Assembly (NCBI GenBank): GCA_016705695.1
Contig: JADJLA010000001.1
Span: 62,001 to 126,000 of the forward strand
DNA: 64,000 bases
From: Sphingobacteriaceae bacterium
GTDB lineage: Bacteria > Bacteroidota > Bacteroidia > B-17B0 > Aurantibacillaceae
Direction: 5' to 3'
Part shown: in pieces, positions 1-9,673 of the stretch
Layout: every line of letters begins with the position of its first letter
Numbering within the stretch: the first letter of the stretch is position 1
Program-made: the position numbers and the translations under genes
Notes under the pieces: generated by a model
Told to the model about the DNA's origin: nothing
Database searches by the model: none
Seen by the model: the letters and a program-made list of their open reading frames with translations, nothing else

Positions 1-878
1 GCGCCTGTATTACTATTAATAGTGTTATAAGATGCATTCACATCGTATTGAGCAAACGTTCTGATACCGGCAGCAGGTAAGGTTGCTGCTGTAGCGCCAC
101 CAAAATCAATGATCATATTTCCTGTTGTAGTAGAATTGCCTCCAACATCATTACCATAATCGGCAAAAGTAAATGGCGATACATCGGCAAAACCAATTAG
201 GGCAACGCCAATGTTACAATTTTGAAGTGTATTGTTGTAAAATCTATTATTTGAATTTGAACCTGCCGCTGAAGTAATAGCTAATGCGGTAGTGTGTGCA
301 CTTGTAAGGGCATTTACAACATCGATCGCTCTTGAGCCATCAACAGCCATTCCTGACCCAACGCCGTTGTTGTTCCTATTTAAGGTAACAACACAATTTT
401 GTACCGTATTATTCTGACAGCCGTCGGTTACACTCGCTTTAAAGAAGCCGTATCCAAATTCCATGTAGTCTGGATTTGCGGTATTTGGATCGAGTAAATC
501 AATTCCATTAATAGTAATGTAATCAGATCCAATAAAACGCCAAATACCATCCTGAATAAGGGTGTTAGGTAAACCAGTTCCACCAAGGTAAGCGGTGATC
601 AAGGGATTTATACCTGCACCACTTTTCATAAAAGTGATAGGATTTGCTGCTGTTCCTGTTGCAGTTAAAGTAAAACCACCTACTGGTGCTGTTTCGGTAT
701 AACCGGATGCAATATTAATAGTAACTGCTCCACTTACACCCTGTGTATTAAGGTCGTTAATTGCAGCTGCAACCGAAGTATATGATCCCGGTACACTGTA
801 AACGCCTGAAAGTTGTGCTCTGGTTGTGCCTACTAATAAAATCAGCAAGCCACAAGTAACAAGTAATTGTTTTTTCAT
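1..878 (-). CDS. secreted beta-helix-like surface protein, N-terminal part (runs off the left edge)
   Basis: An uninterrupted minus-strand frame starts at the ATG 878-876 and is open for about 292 codons to the window edge, so only the N-terminus is present. It begins with a signal peptide (MKKQLLVTCGLLILLVGTTR, cut probably just after Ala-Gln). The mature part is rich in Asn, Thr, Gly and Val, with repeated short turns such as NNTVQNCVV and NNTLQNCNI. That is the look of right-handed parallel beta-helix proteins of the Bacteroidota cell surface. A C-terminal T9SS sorting domain would lie outside the window. Role is inferred as cell-surface or adhesion; no catalytic motif is seen. The next gene is divergent, starting at 1075. 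Confidence 0.75.
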   Translation of the reverse strand, partial: MKKQLLVTCGLLILLVGTTRAQLSGVYSVPGSYTSVAAAINDLNTQGVSGAVTINIASGYTETAPVGGFTLTATGTAANPITFMKSGAGINPLITAYLGGTGLPNTLIQDGIWRFIGSDYITINGIDLLDPNTANPDYMEFGYGFFKASVTDGCQNNTVQNCVVTLNRNNNGVGSGMAVDGSRAIDVVNALTSAHTTALAITSAAGSNSNNRFYNNTLQNCNIGVALIGFADVSPFTFADYGNDVGGNSTTTGNMIIDFGGATAATLPAAGIRTFAQYDVNASYNTINSNTG

Positions 879-1074
879 TCTCTAAATTGATTTTGCGTGT
901 TTATAATAACACAAAGTTCAACTATCCTTAATCGCAAATTATTCAAAATTTGGTTTAAAATTCCATTCCTAATGATACTTTATGCACGTAAAGTGCAGTA
1001 AATCAATGAAATAAAACAAATAATTTTACATTTCAAAAGGATGTATTATTTTGCGGACATTATTGTAAGGCTAA

Positions 1075-2511
1075 ATGTCACAACACCTAATTCATCTCGT
1101 TAAATCATTGACTCGTACCGAGAAAAGGTATGTTCACTTGAACTTAAAAACATTTTCGTTTGATGAGAGCACAAATAAAATACTTAACAACTTTCTTAGT
1201 TTGGAGAAGAAGGTGGGCTTAAAACGAACTACTGTACCAATAAAAGCCGAGGGAAATGTTACACGCGTATATTATAAGCTACTCGACATTCTTTTTACCT
1301 TATATAAAGAACAGCTGCAAGAGAACGAAAATGACAATAGTCTGATCAAACGTTCGCAAGTACTTTTTCACAAGGGGTTTTATAAGGATGGTATTAAATT
1401 ATTAAATAAGGTTATATACCGCGGTTATACCTATAGCTATCTATTAAGGATAGAAGCTATTGAATTAAAGATCAAGGCTGCCATCAAATTTGTGGATGTG
1501 GAGTATATTAATGAGAATTTTGAACAAGATAAAAAACTTCTAGCCGAATTCTCAACCTTGTATTTTAATCAGGTAGAACTAGAAAGCATGTGGGCCATGA
1601 TAAAAGTGGAATCAACAACGAATTATTTTTTTGGAGATCAAAACTCATTTGCTAAGAAATACGAGGCCATGCTTTCTAACGAGGATAATGCACTTAGCCC
1701 AACAGCAAAATTATATCATAATCAGATCAATGGTTTTTTAGCGATGAAGGAAGGTAAACCCGACAAGGCCTATGAGTTTATGAAACGCAGCCAGGTGATC
1801 TTTAATTGGTATCCTGAATTAAAGGAGAATAATTTTAGTGAATATCTTCGATCGAATAGGAATTTATGTATTGTGCTGCAACATCAAAAAAAGTATAAAG
1901 AGGCAACAGAGGTAATAGATCTAGTTACAGAAACCATAGAGGCAAGGCGCAAACGTCGTTCGCATGCAATAAAGAACGATATTTTCACAATTACAATTCT
2001 GGTAAGGATGGGCATAATAATTTCGAGTTCTACAGTTCATGAAAATATTAAGCGAATAAAGGAATTTGAAATAGGACTTGAGGAGAACGAAGAGTTTATT
2101 GCTATGGATGAAAGGATCACCAGCTATTATTATTTAAGCATTATGCACTTGCATGCTAATAATTACAGAAACGCGCTCAGATTTATTAATATCGCTATTT
2201 CACTTTCGGGGGTCATTCGAAAAGATATTCATCATGCGGCATTGTTGGCCGAATTGGTTATACATTATTACTTAGGTAACGCCGACCTCTTATTTTCTCG
2301 TTTAGCTTCTTTTAAACGAATGGTTGACAAAGGAGATGTAATTTTTTCGTTTGAACGGCAGGTGCCAAAATTACTTAACGATCTGTTTAACCATCCTAAC
2401 GAAACAAAGTACTTTAGCAAACTTTTTAAGATAGTGGATGATAGTTTGGAAGAAGATAAGATGCTTGTATACAAACCTTACCTTATGCTGTATTTATTAA
2501 AGGCCAAATAA
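1075..2511 (+). CDS. helical-repeat (TPR-like) protein of unknown function
   Basis: A 478-residue soluble protein without signal peptide or membrane segment. It is strongly helical and rich in Lys, Glu, Leu, Ile and Tyr. Segments such as YKDGIKLLNKVIYRGY, YEFMKRSQVIFNWYPEL and YRNALRFINIAISLSG look like degenerate tetratricopeptide helices, suggesting a protein-binding solenoid. I do not recognise a named family beyond that. It lies between two genes for large secreted proteins on the other strand and is convergent with the second; both share one hairpin terminator. The ATG at 1075 is the first in frame, with no clear Shine-Dalgarno site, as is usual in Bacteroidota. It could be a regulator or scaffold, but nothing in the sequence decides this. 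Confidence 0.8.
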   Translation: MSQHLIHLVKSLTRTEKRYVHLNLKTFSFDESTNKILNNFLSLEKKVGLKRTTVPIKAEGNVTRVYYKLLDILFTLYKEQLQENENDNSLIKRSQVLFHKGFYKDGIKLLNKVIYRGYTYSYLLRIEAIELKIKAAIKFVDVEYINENFEQDKKLLAEFSTLYFNQVELESMWAMIKVESTTNYFFGDQNSFAKKYEAMLSNEDNALSPTAKLYHNQINGFLAMKEGKPDKAYEFMKRSQVIFNWYPELKENNFSEYLRSNRNLCIVLQHQKKYKEATEVIDLVTETIEARRKRRSHAIKNDIFTITILVRMGIIISSSTVHENIKRIKEFEIGLEENEEFIAMDERITSYYYLSIMHLHANNYRNALRFINIAISLSGVIRKDIHHAALLAELVIHYYLGNADLLFSRLASFKRMVDKGDVIFSFERQVPKLLNDLFNHPNETKYFSKLFKIVDDSLEEDKMLVYKPYLMLYLLKAK

Positions 2512-2512
2512 C

Positions 2513-2546
2513 AAAAAAGGCCTCGATGATTTTCGAGGCCTTTTTT
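2513..2546. terminator. bidirectional rho-independent terminator
   Basis: A perfect 14-bp stem (2513-2526 with 2533-2546, core GGCCTCGA/TCGAGGCC) with a 6-base loop is flanked by an A-run on the left and a T-run on the right. It starts two bases after the stop of the plus-strand gene and lies 17 bases from the stop of the minus-strand giant gene, so it can end both transcripts. Confidence 0.9.
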
Positions 2547-2562
2547 GAGTTTTATTAAAATT

Positions 2563-5500
2563 TTATTGTTTTATTACTTTGATGATATCAGTAGTTGCTT
2601 CTGTACTTACTTTAACGTAGTAAATTCCATTAGCTAGCTCTTTAATGTTAACTAATATATTTAACTCATCAGAAACATTCGAATAAACGTTTCTTCCTGC
2701 TACATCAACTATATTTATATTCTTAACACTTCTGTTACCGGTTTCAATCATGAAACTACCGGTGTTTGGATTAGGATAAAGATTAAATCCTGAGGCAGCT
2801 ATTTGAGATGCTATTCCGGCACCACCACCACAATTAAGAACTATTACCTGAGTAGTTGCAGTGTTAGAACATCCTGAAGTTGGATTTGTGTAAGAATAAA
2901 CAGGAACAAACGTTCCAGGATTTGCAATACTTAATAGCGAACCAGTTACTGCAGGACCACTAAATACTCCACCTGCTGGACTACCAGTAAGAGCTAGACT
3001 TCCATTGGTAGCACAAATTGTGGACATTCCGCCGGCAGACATGGAAACAGTAGGTAATGCATTAACACCTATTGAAACAGCGCCGGTTTGAGTTGTACCA
3101 CACAACAGTTCATTTCCTGTAACTGTATAATTACCTGAAATTGTTGGTGTAATAACTATAACCGATGTAGTAGCACTTGTATTCCATGTATATGTATTCA
3201 TGCTATTAGCAGTTAATGTTGCACTTTGTCCCATACAAATTGCGGTACTTGTTGAAGTAACATTCATTGTTGGTGTTGGAGCAACTGTTACGTTAACTGT
3301 AGTTAAAGTACTAGCACCACAAGCCGACGTATCTCTAACATAGTATGTAGTATTACCTGTAAGTATTGGCGTTACAAATAATGTACTAGTTGAAACAGGC
3401 ACCGTGGTGGCGCTCGGTGTTGTATACCATTGCGCAGTTCCAGTTGCAACTGTAGTTAATGTTGCGGTATTACCTGAACAAATACTCATACTTATAATTG
3501 CAGGTGCTGTAGGCGGACCTGCACATGCAGCAGTACAAGTTACAGAAATATCAAAACCTGCGAATTCTACACTTCCATCTGTATAGTAGTGTAAAGTCAG
3601 TGCTCCGTTTGTATTGGTAGCAACTGTTACAGGCGGCAATGCGTTACCACTATAAGAACCTAGTAACGGTGCAGCAGTTGAGGTTCCGTTATAAATATCT
3701 AACAAATCAAGACTCGTTTCCGTGTTGAAAGTATTGAAGGTTAAAACAACACTTGACGCAGCTGTACTAGGAAGTATTGTAAGGGTATAGTTTTCATTTG
3801 ATAAATAATTATTACCCGATCCACCAGAATCATAAATTGTACCACCACAAGCTGTAATGGTCATGTTGCCCATTGTATAGCAATTAGAAGGTGTGTACGA
3901 TACAATTGAAGAAGTTGCCGACTGCGCGCTAATGGTACAAGTTGTAACCATTTGGAAAAATGTTGTTACGGAAGCAGTGCTTGCATAAGCAGTGTTTGTT
4001 GCGTTTGTTATTGCATTCCAAGGACCGGTAGCTAAGGTAGAAGAATACCATTGATAGGTGATCCCTGTAGCTACAGTAAGACCAGTAGCGTTTAAGTTAA
4101 ACACTTGTGTTACACAGCCTGTATTAGTTGAAATGGATGCAGTACCCGAATTTGGTGCGCCTGAACAAGGAACGGGTGCAATAATGTCGATACAATAATC
4201 TTCTGTTTCGCCCCATGTATAAGTTCCGGTTGGGCCTGGAACTGTTCCTTCAACCGCTACTACACGCATACGTGTTGAACCAAGACTTGCCGTAGCAGGG
4301 ATAAGAATGAAACCTGTATTAGGACCTTGAATAGCGGCTGTATTATTTACAACTAATTCACCGGCATCGGTAAATAAACCGTTTTGATTGAAGTCAATAT
4401 AAACATCAAACTCCATTCCGTACCAGCCACCACACGTATTAATGTCGATGCTGTAAGGAACGCTTTGAGTTTGCATTACAGTAGGTGCTGCAACAAATCC
4501 GGAGTAGTTACCATATCTGTTTAGAATTGATCCCGGACCTGGAGCTATAACGGTACAGTTACTTGTGTTATTTAATGCTCCAAATGAAACATTCCAAATC
4601 TCTTCATCACCTGTTGATGTTGCAGCAGATTGACCATAGTTATTACAGATACATGGGCCCGGATTCACTACTGAGAAAGAAACTACTGAAGTTGTTGCTG
4701 TTAAAGCACTAACTGTACAAGTTGTTTCAAGCATATAATAAGTAGTTGTAGTAGTACTTGTAATGTAAGTAGTGTTAGTTTCGGTAGGAACAGCACTCCA
4801 AGGACCTGTTGCTGAAGGAGAAGAATACCATTGGTATTGAATACCTAAAGCTGCAGTTAAACCTGTTGCATTTAAAGTTAAAGTTGAATTAGGACATGCA
4901 GTAGGAGATGAAATAGACGCTGTTCCTGAATTTGGAACACCTGAACATAATGATGCAGGATTAATATCAATACAATAGTCTTCAGTTTCACCGTAACCGT
5001 ATGTTCCTGTTGGAGTGATCACTGATGGCGTAGAAGTTTCCCAATTTATGATACGCATGCGTGTTGTACCAGGGCTAGCAGTTAAAGGAATAGTGATGTT
5101 ACCTACAACTAAGTGCGGACCATTAGTTGAAGTTGGTGTTAAGAAAGCTTGTTCGCCAGCATCAGTAAATGAACCATTTTGATTATAGTCGATATAGATT
5201 GAAGTTCCACTATCAAAGTTACCACCGCAAGTTCCAACATTTACTGTAAACGTAATTGTTTGCGCTTGGGTAACACTAGGAGCAGCTAAAAATCCAACGT
5301 AATTGCTGTATCTGTTAAGAATTGATCCTATGCCAGGACCAAGAGTTGTACAAGTACTAGGATTGCTTAACGTATGGAAATCAACTCCAAGAATTTCTTC
5401 ATCACCCGTAAAGCTTGCTGCTGAAGTTGTATAACCTCCACAAACACATGGGCCTGGATTAATGATCGAATAAGAAACAATAGAAGTAGTTGCCGTTAGA

Positions 5501-7983
5501 GCACTAACAGTACATGTTGTTTGAAGCATGTAATAAGTTGTGGTAGTAGTGCTTGAAGCGTATGAAGTATTTGTTTCAGTTGGAATTGCACTCCAAGGGC
5601 CTGTAGCTGAAGGAGACGAATACCATTGGTATTGAATACCTAAGGCAGCACTTAATCCTGTAGCATTGATAGTGAAAGGTACATTAGGACAACCTGTTGC
5701 AGTTGATATTGCTGCCGTTCCTGAGTTTGGAGCGCCGGCACATAAAGCTGCTAAGGCAATGTCAATACAATAGTCTTCAGTTTCTCCCCAAGTATAAGTT
5801 CCTGTAGGAGTAATAACTGCTGGAGTTCCAGTTTCAACGTTAATAACACGCATCCTTGTAGTACCTGCACTTGCAGTTAGTGGGATGGTGATAGTTCCTA
5901 TTTCTAAATGCGGACCAGTAGTTGCAGCCGCACTTAAATAAGCTTGCTCGCCCGGATCAGAGAAAGAACCGTTTTGATTATAGTCAATATAGATAGCAGT
6001 AGAGTTATTATAGTTACCGCCACAAGTTCCAACGTTTACTGTAAACGTAATGCTTTGTGCTTGCGTAACACTTGGAGCTGCTAAGAATCCAACATAATTA
6101 CTGTACATGTTTTGAATTGATCCAATACCAGGGCCAAGAGTTGTACAACTGCTCGGATTGCTTAATGTATGAAAGTCAACTCCCAAAATTTCTTCATCAG
6201 CAGTAGATGTTGCTGAAGAAGTAGTATATCCACCGCAAACACATGGACCTGGATTTACTACTGAATAAGAAACAATTGATGTTGTAGCAGATTGCGCACT
6301 AACAGTACATGTTGTTTGAAGCATATAGTAAGTAGTAGTTGTTGTGCTTGAAGCGTAAGAAGTATTGGTTTGAGTTGGAATTGCACTCCAAGGACCAGTT
6401 GCTGAAGGAGAAGAATACCATTGGTATTGAATTCCAAGAGCCGCACTTAATCCTGTTGTAGTAATATTGAATGGTGAATTAGGACAGCCAGTTGCTGAAG
6501 AAATAGCTGCTGTTCCTGAGTTTGGAACTCCAGAACATAAGGCTGCTAAAGCAATGTCAATACAATAGTCTTCAGTTTCTCCCCAAGAATAAGTTCCGTT
6601 AGGAGTAATAGCTGCAGGAGAACTTGTTTCTACATTTATTACACGCATTCTTGTAGTACCTGCACTTGCAGTTAAAGGAATAGTAACATTTCCTGTTTCA
6701 AAGTGAGGACCATTAGTTGCAGCAGCACTTAAATAGGCCTGCTCACCAGGATCACCAAATGAACCATTTTGATTATAGTCAATATAAATAGAGGTACAGT
6801 TATTAAAGTTACCACCACAAGTACCAACTTGTACTGTAAAAGACACTGTTTGCGCTTGAGTAACTGAAGGAGCAGCTACAAACCCTGTATAATTACTGTA
6901 CATGTTTTGAGCAGAACCAGGACCAGGACCTACCGAAGCACAAGAGCTAGTGTTATTCAAGGCATCAAAAGTTACATTTAAAATTTCTTCGTCAGCAGTA
7001 CTGGTAGCGCCTGATGCTAAATAACCTGAGCAAACACATGGCCCTGGATTTACCATAGAATAAGAGATTACTGAAGTTGTAGCACTCATTGCACTAACTG
7101 TACATGTGGTTTCCAATTGATAGTAAGTAGTAACTGATGTAGCGGTTGAGTAAGCTGTATTTGTTGCGTTTGTGATTGCACTCCAAGGTCCGCTTGCTGT
7201 AGGGGCTGAATACCATTGATAAATTAAACCAGAAGCAGCAGACAAACCTGTTGCGCTTAAGTTAAAAGGTAAGTTAGGGCATCCAGAAGCAATGGAAATA
7301 TTAGCAGTACCTGAATTAGGTGAACCGCTACATGGTGGTGGTGGAGTATAAGTAATTCTGATGTTAGGACGATTAGCTTGCACAGTCATTAAAACCGTTG
7401 GTGCCAATGCTGTACCGGCTGAGGTACCACCAACGCGGTTAGCAACTGAAGTATTTGAAAAAGTAAAGCCAGCAGTTGTTGGATTTCCTGAAACTGCAGA
7501 AATATCCCAGTCTGTGCTTAGTTCTAGAGCACCACCACTATATACGAATGGAGTTGTTAAAGTGAAAGGCAACCAACCAATTGTTGCTGGAATAGCTTGG
7601 GTATTATTGGTATAAACAATTGTTGCCGGACTAACAAGAGCAGTCCAAGTTTGGGCTGTAGCATAAGAGCTAAGCGCCGAATTGTTCATGTAAATACCAA
7701 AATTGATGTTGGCTGTTGAGCTAACGGTTGCACCGTTATTGGATTTATACCACTCTACTTGAGTAATAGTTGCTCCCGGAGGTAAACCTGCAGCTGCTAA
7801 TTCTGCAGCATCAAAAAGATAGAACGCGCGACTAAAATCAAAGCTACTTGCCGCAGACGATCTGTAAATAGGGTTGTAATTAACGCCGGTAGCGTTTATA
7901 CTTCCAGTTCCGATTGTGATTACTGATTGAGAACTTAAAATGTTCGCAAAGAGTACTCCTAAAAATAAATAAATGTATCTCAT
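2563..7983 (-). CDS. giant T9SS-secreted surface protein with tandem Ig-like/GEVED modules and a CUB domain
   Basis: A 1806-residue exported protein. Residues 1-19 are a signal peptide (MRYIYLFLGVLFANILSSQ). After an N-terminal domain ending near a PPPP linker (about 212) come five Cys-rich Ig-like units (each near CSGxPNSGTA) alternating with four GEVED domains (starting about 316, 581, 843, 1111). Each GEVED domain has IDYNQNGSF or similar, paired cysteines and the end motif GETEDYCID. A CUB-like domain follows (about 1366-1486), then Ig/PKD-like units, and from about 1730 a T9SS type A sorting domain (FNLYPNPNTGSF ... NGIYYVKV ... KVIKQ). It should cross the outer membrane through the T9SS and be anchored or released at the surface; the function is probably adhesion or matrix. 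Repeat units are about 264 residues. Confidence 0.92.
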   Translation of the reverse strand: MRYIYLFLGVLFANILSSQSVITIGTGSINATGVNYNPIYRSSAASSFDFSRAFYLFDAAELAAAGLPPGATITQVEWYKSNNGATVSSTANINFGIYMNNSALSSYATAQTWTALVSPATIVYTNNTQAIPATIGWLPFTLTTPFVYSGGALELSTDWDISAVSGNPTTAGFTFSNTSVANRVGGTSAGTALAPTVLMTVQANRPNIRITYTPPPPCSGSPNSGTANISIASGCPNLPFNLSATGLSAASGLIYQWYSAPTASGPWSAITNATNTAYSTATSVTTYYQLETTCTVSAMSATTSVISYSMVNPGPCVCSGYLASGATSTADEEILNVTFDALNNTSSCASVGPGPGSAQNMYSNYTGFVAAPSVTQAQTVSFTVQVGTCGGNFNNCTSIYIDYNQNGSFGDPGEQAYLSAAATNGPHFETGNVTIPLTASAGTTRMRVINVETSSPAAITPNGTYSWGETEDYCIDIALAALCSGVPNSGTAAISSATGCPNSPFNITTTGLSAALGIQYQWYSSPSATGPWSAIPTQTNTSYASSTTTTTYYMLQTTCTVSAQSATTSIVSYSVVNPGPCVCGGYTTSSATSTADEEILGVDFHTLSNPSSCTTLGPGIGSIQNMYSNYVGFLAAPSVTQAQSITFTVNVGTCGGNYNNSTAIYIDYNQNGSFSDPGEQAYLSAAATTGPHLEIGTITIPLTASAGTTRMRVINVETGTPAVITPTGTYTWGETEDYCIDIALAALCAGAPNSGTAAISTATGCPNVPFTINATGLSAALGIQYQWYSSPSATGPWSAIPTETNTSYASSTTTTTYYMLQTTCTVSALTATTSIVSYSIINPGPCVCGGYTTSAASFTGDEEILGVDFHTLSNPSTCTTLGPGIGSILNRYSNYVGFLAAPSVTQAQTITFTVNVGTCGGNFDSGTSIYIDYNQNGSFTDAGEQAFLTPTSTNGPHLVVGNITIPLTASPGTTRMRIINWETSTPSVITPTGTYGYGETEDYCIDINPASLCSGVPNSGTASISSPTACPNSTLTLNATGLTAALGIQYQWYSSPSATGPWSAVPTETNTTYITSTTTTTYYMLETTCTVSALTATTSVVSFSVVNPGPCICNNYGQSAATSTGDEEIWNVSFGALNNTSNCTVIAPGPGSILNRYGNYSGFVAAPTVMQTQSVPYSIDINTCGGWYGMEFDVYIDFNQNGLFTDAGELVVNNTAAIQGPNTGFILIPATASLGSTRMRVVAVEGTVPGPTGTYTWGETEDYCIDIIAPVPCSGAPNSGTASISTNTGCVTQVFNLNATGLTVATGITYQWYSSTLATGPWNAITNATNTAYASTASVTTFFQMVTTCTISAQSATSSIVSYTPSNCYTMGNMTITACGGTIYDSGGSGNNYLSNENYTLTILPSTAASSVVLTFNTFNTETSLDLLDIYNGTSTAAPLLGSYSGNALPPVTVATNTNGALTLHYYTDGSVEFAGFDISVTCTAACAGPPTAPAIISMSICSGNTATLTTVATGTAQWYTTPSATTVPVSTSTLFVTPILTGNTTYYVRDTSACGASTLTTVNVTVAPTPTMNVTSTSTAICMGQSATLTANSMNTYTWNTSATTSVIVITPTISGNYTVTGNELLCGTTQTGAVSIGVNALPTVSMSAGGMSTICATNGSLALTGSPAGGVFSGPAVTGSLLSIANPGTFVPVYSYTNPTSGCSNTATTQVIVLNCGGGAGIASQIAASGFNLYPNPNTGSFMIETGNRSVKNINIVDVAGRNVYSNVSDELNILVNIKELANGIYYVKVSTEATTDIIKVIKQ
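3990..7230 (-). repeat. about 790-bp tandem coding repeats (Ig-like + GEVED module)
   Basis: Within the giant surface gene the same stretch recurs near 4010, 4795, 5590, 6385 and 7180, spaced about 780-797 bases. The best-conserved stretch encodes QWYSSPSATGPWSAIP. The copies at about 4795, 5590 and 6385 are nearly identical at DNA level in this stretch, while the outer copies differ more. This suggests recent duplication or gene conversion in the middle of the array. Confidence 0.85.
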
Positions 7984-8131
7984 AGTAAATGATTATTGTG
8001 AACCGCGAATTTAGTGAGCTGATAGACAGACTTCCGTTCAAAAAGTTGCCAAAATAGTTTTCCTAGCTTTTATCAGACCTAAAAAACTCATAAAATAGTA
8101 TTCCTAAATAAAATTATCCATATTTTATTTT

Positions 8132-8139
8132 TATGTTTG
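8132..8139 (+). promoter_or_regulatory. Bacteroidota -7 promoter box (TATGTTTG)
   Basis: TATGTTTG fits the TAnnTTTG consensus of the Bacteroidota primary sigma factor. It ends seven bases before the ATG of the GT9 gene at 8147, implying a very short or absent 5' leader. I see no convincing -33 TTTG at the ideal distance. Confidence 0.5.
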
Positions 8140-8146
8140 ATAAATC

Positions 8147-9115
8147 ATGACACAAAAGATCTTGGTCATACGTTTTAGTTCTATTGGTGACATTGTGCTA
8201 ACTACACCAATTATACGTTGTATCAAACAACAAAAATCTGACGTGGAATTACATTATGTTACAAAAAAAGTGTTCGGCTCAATTTTGCAAAGCAATCAAT
8301 ACATTGATAAGCTTCATGTGTTCGAGAAAGATGTAGTTGAAATAACCAAAGATCTTAATAAGGAAAATTACGATCTTATCATTGATCTTCATCACAATTT
8401 GCGAAGCTTAAGATTAATAACAAGTTTAGGCAAACCGTCACATTGTTTTAATAAATTGAATTTTAGAAAATTCATGGCGGTTAATTTTAAACGATTGGGA
8501 ATGTTGCCTAATGTTCATATTGTAGAACGTTATTTTGAAACCGTAAAAACATTAGGCGTAGTAAATGATCATAAAGGACTAGATCATTTTATTTCAAAAG
8601 AAGATGAATTTGATATCACAAAAAAATTCACGCAACTATCATCACCAAATTTTATAGCGCTTGTTGTAGGTGGCTCTTACTATACAAAGAAGATCCCGCT
8701 CACTAAATTGATTGAGATCTGCAATTCAACCACTAAACAATTTATAGTACTTGGTTCAAAGGATGATGATGTTGTGGCGAAACAATTACAAGCTCAATGT
8801 AGCAATGTTATAAATGCTTGTGGAGAACTATCTCTCAATCAAAGTGCCTACGTAATTAAACTTTCTGAAAGTGTTGTTACTTCCGATACCGGGTTGATGC
8901 ATATTGCGTCTGCATTCAATAAAAAAATAATCTCTTTATGGGGCAATACAATTCCTGAATTTGGAATGTATCCTTACTTACCAGGCGAAGACAGCAAAAT
9001 AATGGAAGTAAAAGGTTTGGCTTGCAGGCCTTGCAGCAAATTAGGTTACAAAGCTTGCCCTAAATCGCATTTTAAATGCATGAATGATATTGATGTTTCG
9101 CAGATTAGTCTTTAA
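8147..9115 (+). CDS. glycosyltransferase family 9 (ADP-heptose:LPS heptosyltransferase-like)
   Basis: A 322-residue cytoplasmic enzyme of the GT9/heptosyltransferase fold. The N-terminus ILVIRFSSIGDIVLTTPI matches the family start with its glycine loop and the catalytic-region Asp. DLIIDLHHNLRS follows at about residue 82, and the C-terminal nucleotide-sugar site VTSDTGLMHIASAF lies at about 244-257. The family transfers heptose or a related sugar to lipopolysaccharide core. The exact donor cannot be read from sequence, and many Bacteroidota GT9 proteins do not use heptose. The gene is alone on its strand, with a promoter box just before the ATG. Its last 11 bases overlap the convergent thioesterase gene. 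Confidence 0.88.
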   Translation: MTQKILVIRFSSIGDIVLTTPIIRCIKQQKSDVELHYVTKKVFGSILQSNQYIDKLHVFEKDVVEITKDLNKENYDLIIDLHHNLRSLRLITSLGKPSHCFNKLNFRKFMAVNFKRLGMLPNVHIVERYFETVKTLGVVNDHKGLDHFISKEDEFDITKKFTQLSSPNFIALVVGGSYYTKKIPLTKLIEICNSTTKQFIVLGSKDDDVVAKQLQAQCSNVINACGELSLNQSAYVIKLSESVVTSDTGLMHIASAFNKKIISLWGNTIPEFGMYPYLPGEDSKIMEVKGLACRPCSKLGYKACPKSHFKCMNDIDVSQISL

Positions 9116-9620
9116 TAAACAAAGCCTTTAACTCTGTTGCCTCTCCGGCCTTCATTCTTCCTGCCAGTACCAACGATAATTGTCTTCTTCTTAAAGCGCC
9201 TTCATATCGTTTCTTTTCCAGATCACTTTCAGGAACGATCTCCGGCACAGGTAATGGCGCACCATTTTGATCGATAGCAACAAACGTAAGAATGGCTTCA
9301 TTACATTTTGTTTTTTCGCCGGTTACTGGATTCTCTACCCAAACATCCACCAACACTTCCATGCTACTTGTAAATGCACGAGTTACTTTTGCCTCTAATG
9401 TTACAACACTGTTTTGCTTAATGGGATTATCAAACGACACATGATTGATGGCCGCTGTAACAACTACGCGCCCGCAATGCCTTTGAGCAGCAATGGCAGC
9501 CGTAATATCTACCCATTGCATCAATTTACCTCCAAATAAATTTCCAACATGATTTGTATCATTGGGTAAAACCACTTCGGTGTTAATAGTGAACGATTGC
9601 GATGGTGTTTTTGATTTCAT
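9105..9620 (-). CDS. acyl-CoA thioesterase, hotdog fold (YciA-like)
   Basis: A 171-residue hotdog thioesterase that hydrolyses acyl-CoA to free acid and CoA in the cytoplasm. The family signature NHVGNLFGGKLMQWVDITAA (about residues 22-41) contains the Asn, the Gly-Gly and the catalytic Asp of the YciA/BFIT group. AINHVSFDNPI (about 58-68) is the second conserved strand. The C-terminal tail (about residues 130-171) is helical and basic. The gene is monocistronic, convergent with GT9 (11-base overlap) and divergent from hemJ. The ATG at 9620-9618 is set by a -7 promoter box only four bases upstream. Substrate chain length is not predictable. Confidence 0.88.
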   Translation of the reverse strand: MKSKTPSQSFTINTEVVLPNDTNHVGNLFGGKLMQWVDITAAIAAQRHCGRVVVTAAINHVSFDNPIKQNSVVTLEAKVTRAFTSSMEVLVDVWVENPVTGEKTKCNEAILTFVAIDQNGAPLPVPEIVPESDLEKKRYEGALRRRQLSLVLAGRMKAGEATELKALFIKD

Positions 9621-9624
9621 AATA

Positions 9625-9632
9625 CAAATTTA
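9625..9632 (-). promoter_or_regulatory. -7 promoter box (TAAATTTG, minus strand)
   Basis: The minus strand reads TAAATTTG, matching TAnnTTTG, and it ends four bases before the thioesterase ATG. The transcript would be leaderless or nearly so. Confidence 0.5.
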
Positions 9633-9664
9633 AGGTTTATTCCCGTTTTAAACGATATATCTTC

Positions 9665-9672
9665 TATCTTTG
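9665..9672 (+). promoter_or_regulatory. -7 promoter box (TATCTTTG)
   Basis: TATCTTTG matches TAnnTTTG and ends one base before the double ATG (9674, 9677) of hemJ. If it is the real -7 box, transcription starts at about the start codon and hemJ mRNA is leaderless, favouring the second ATG. Confidence 0.5.
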
Positions 9673-9673
9673 T

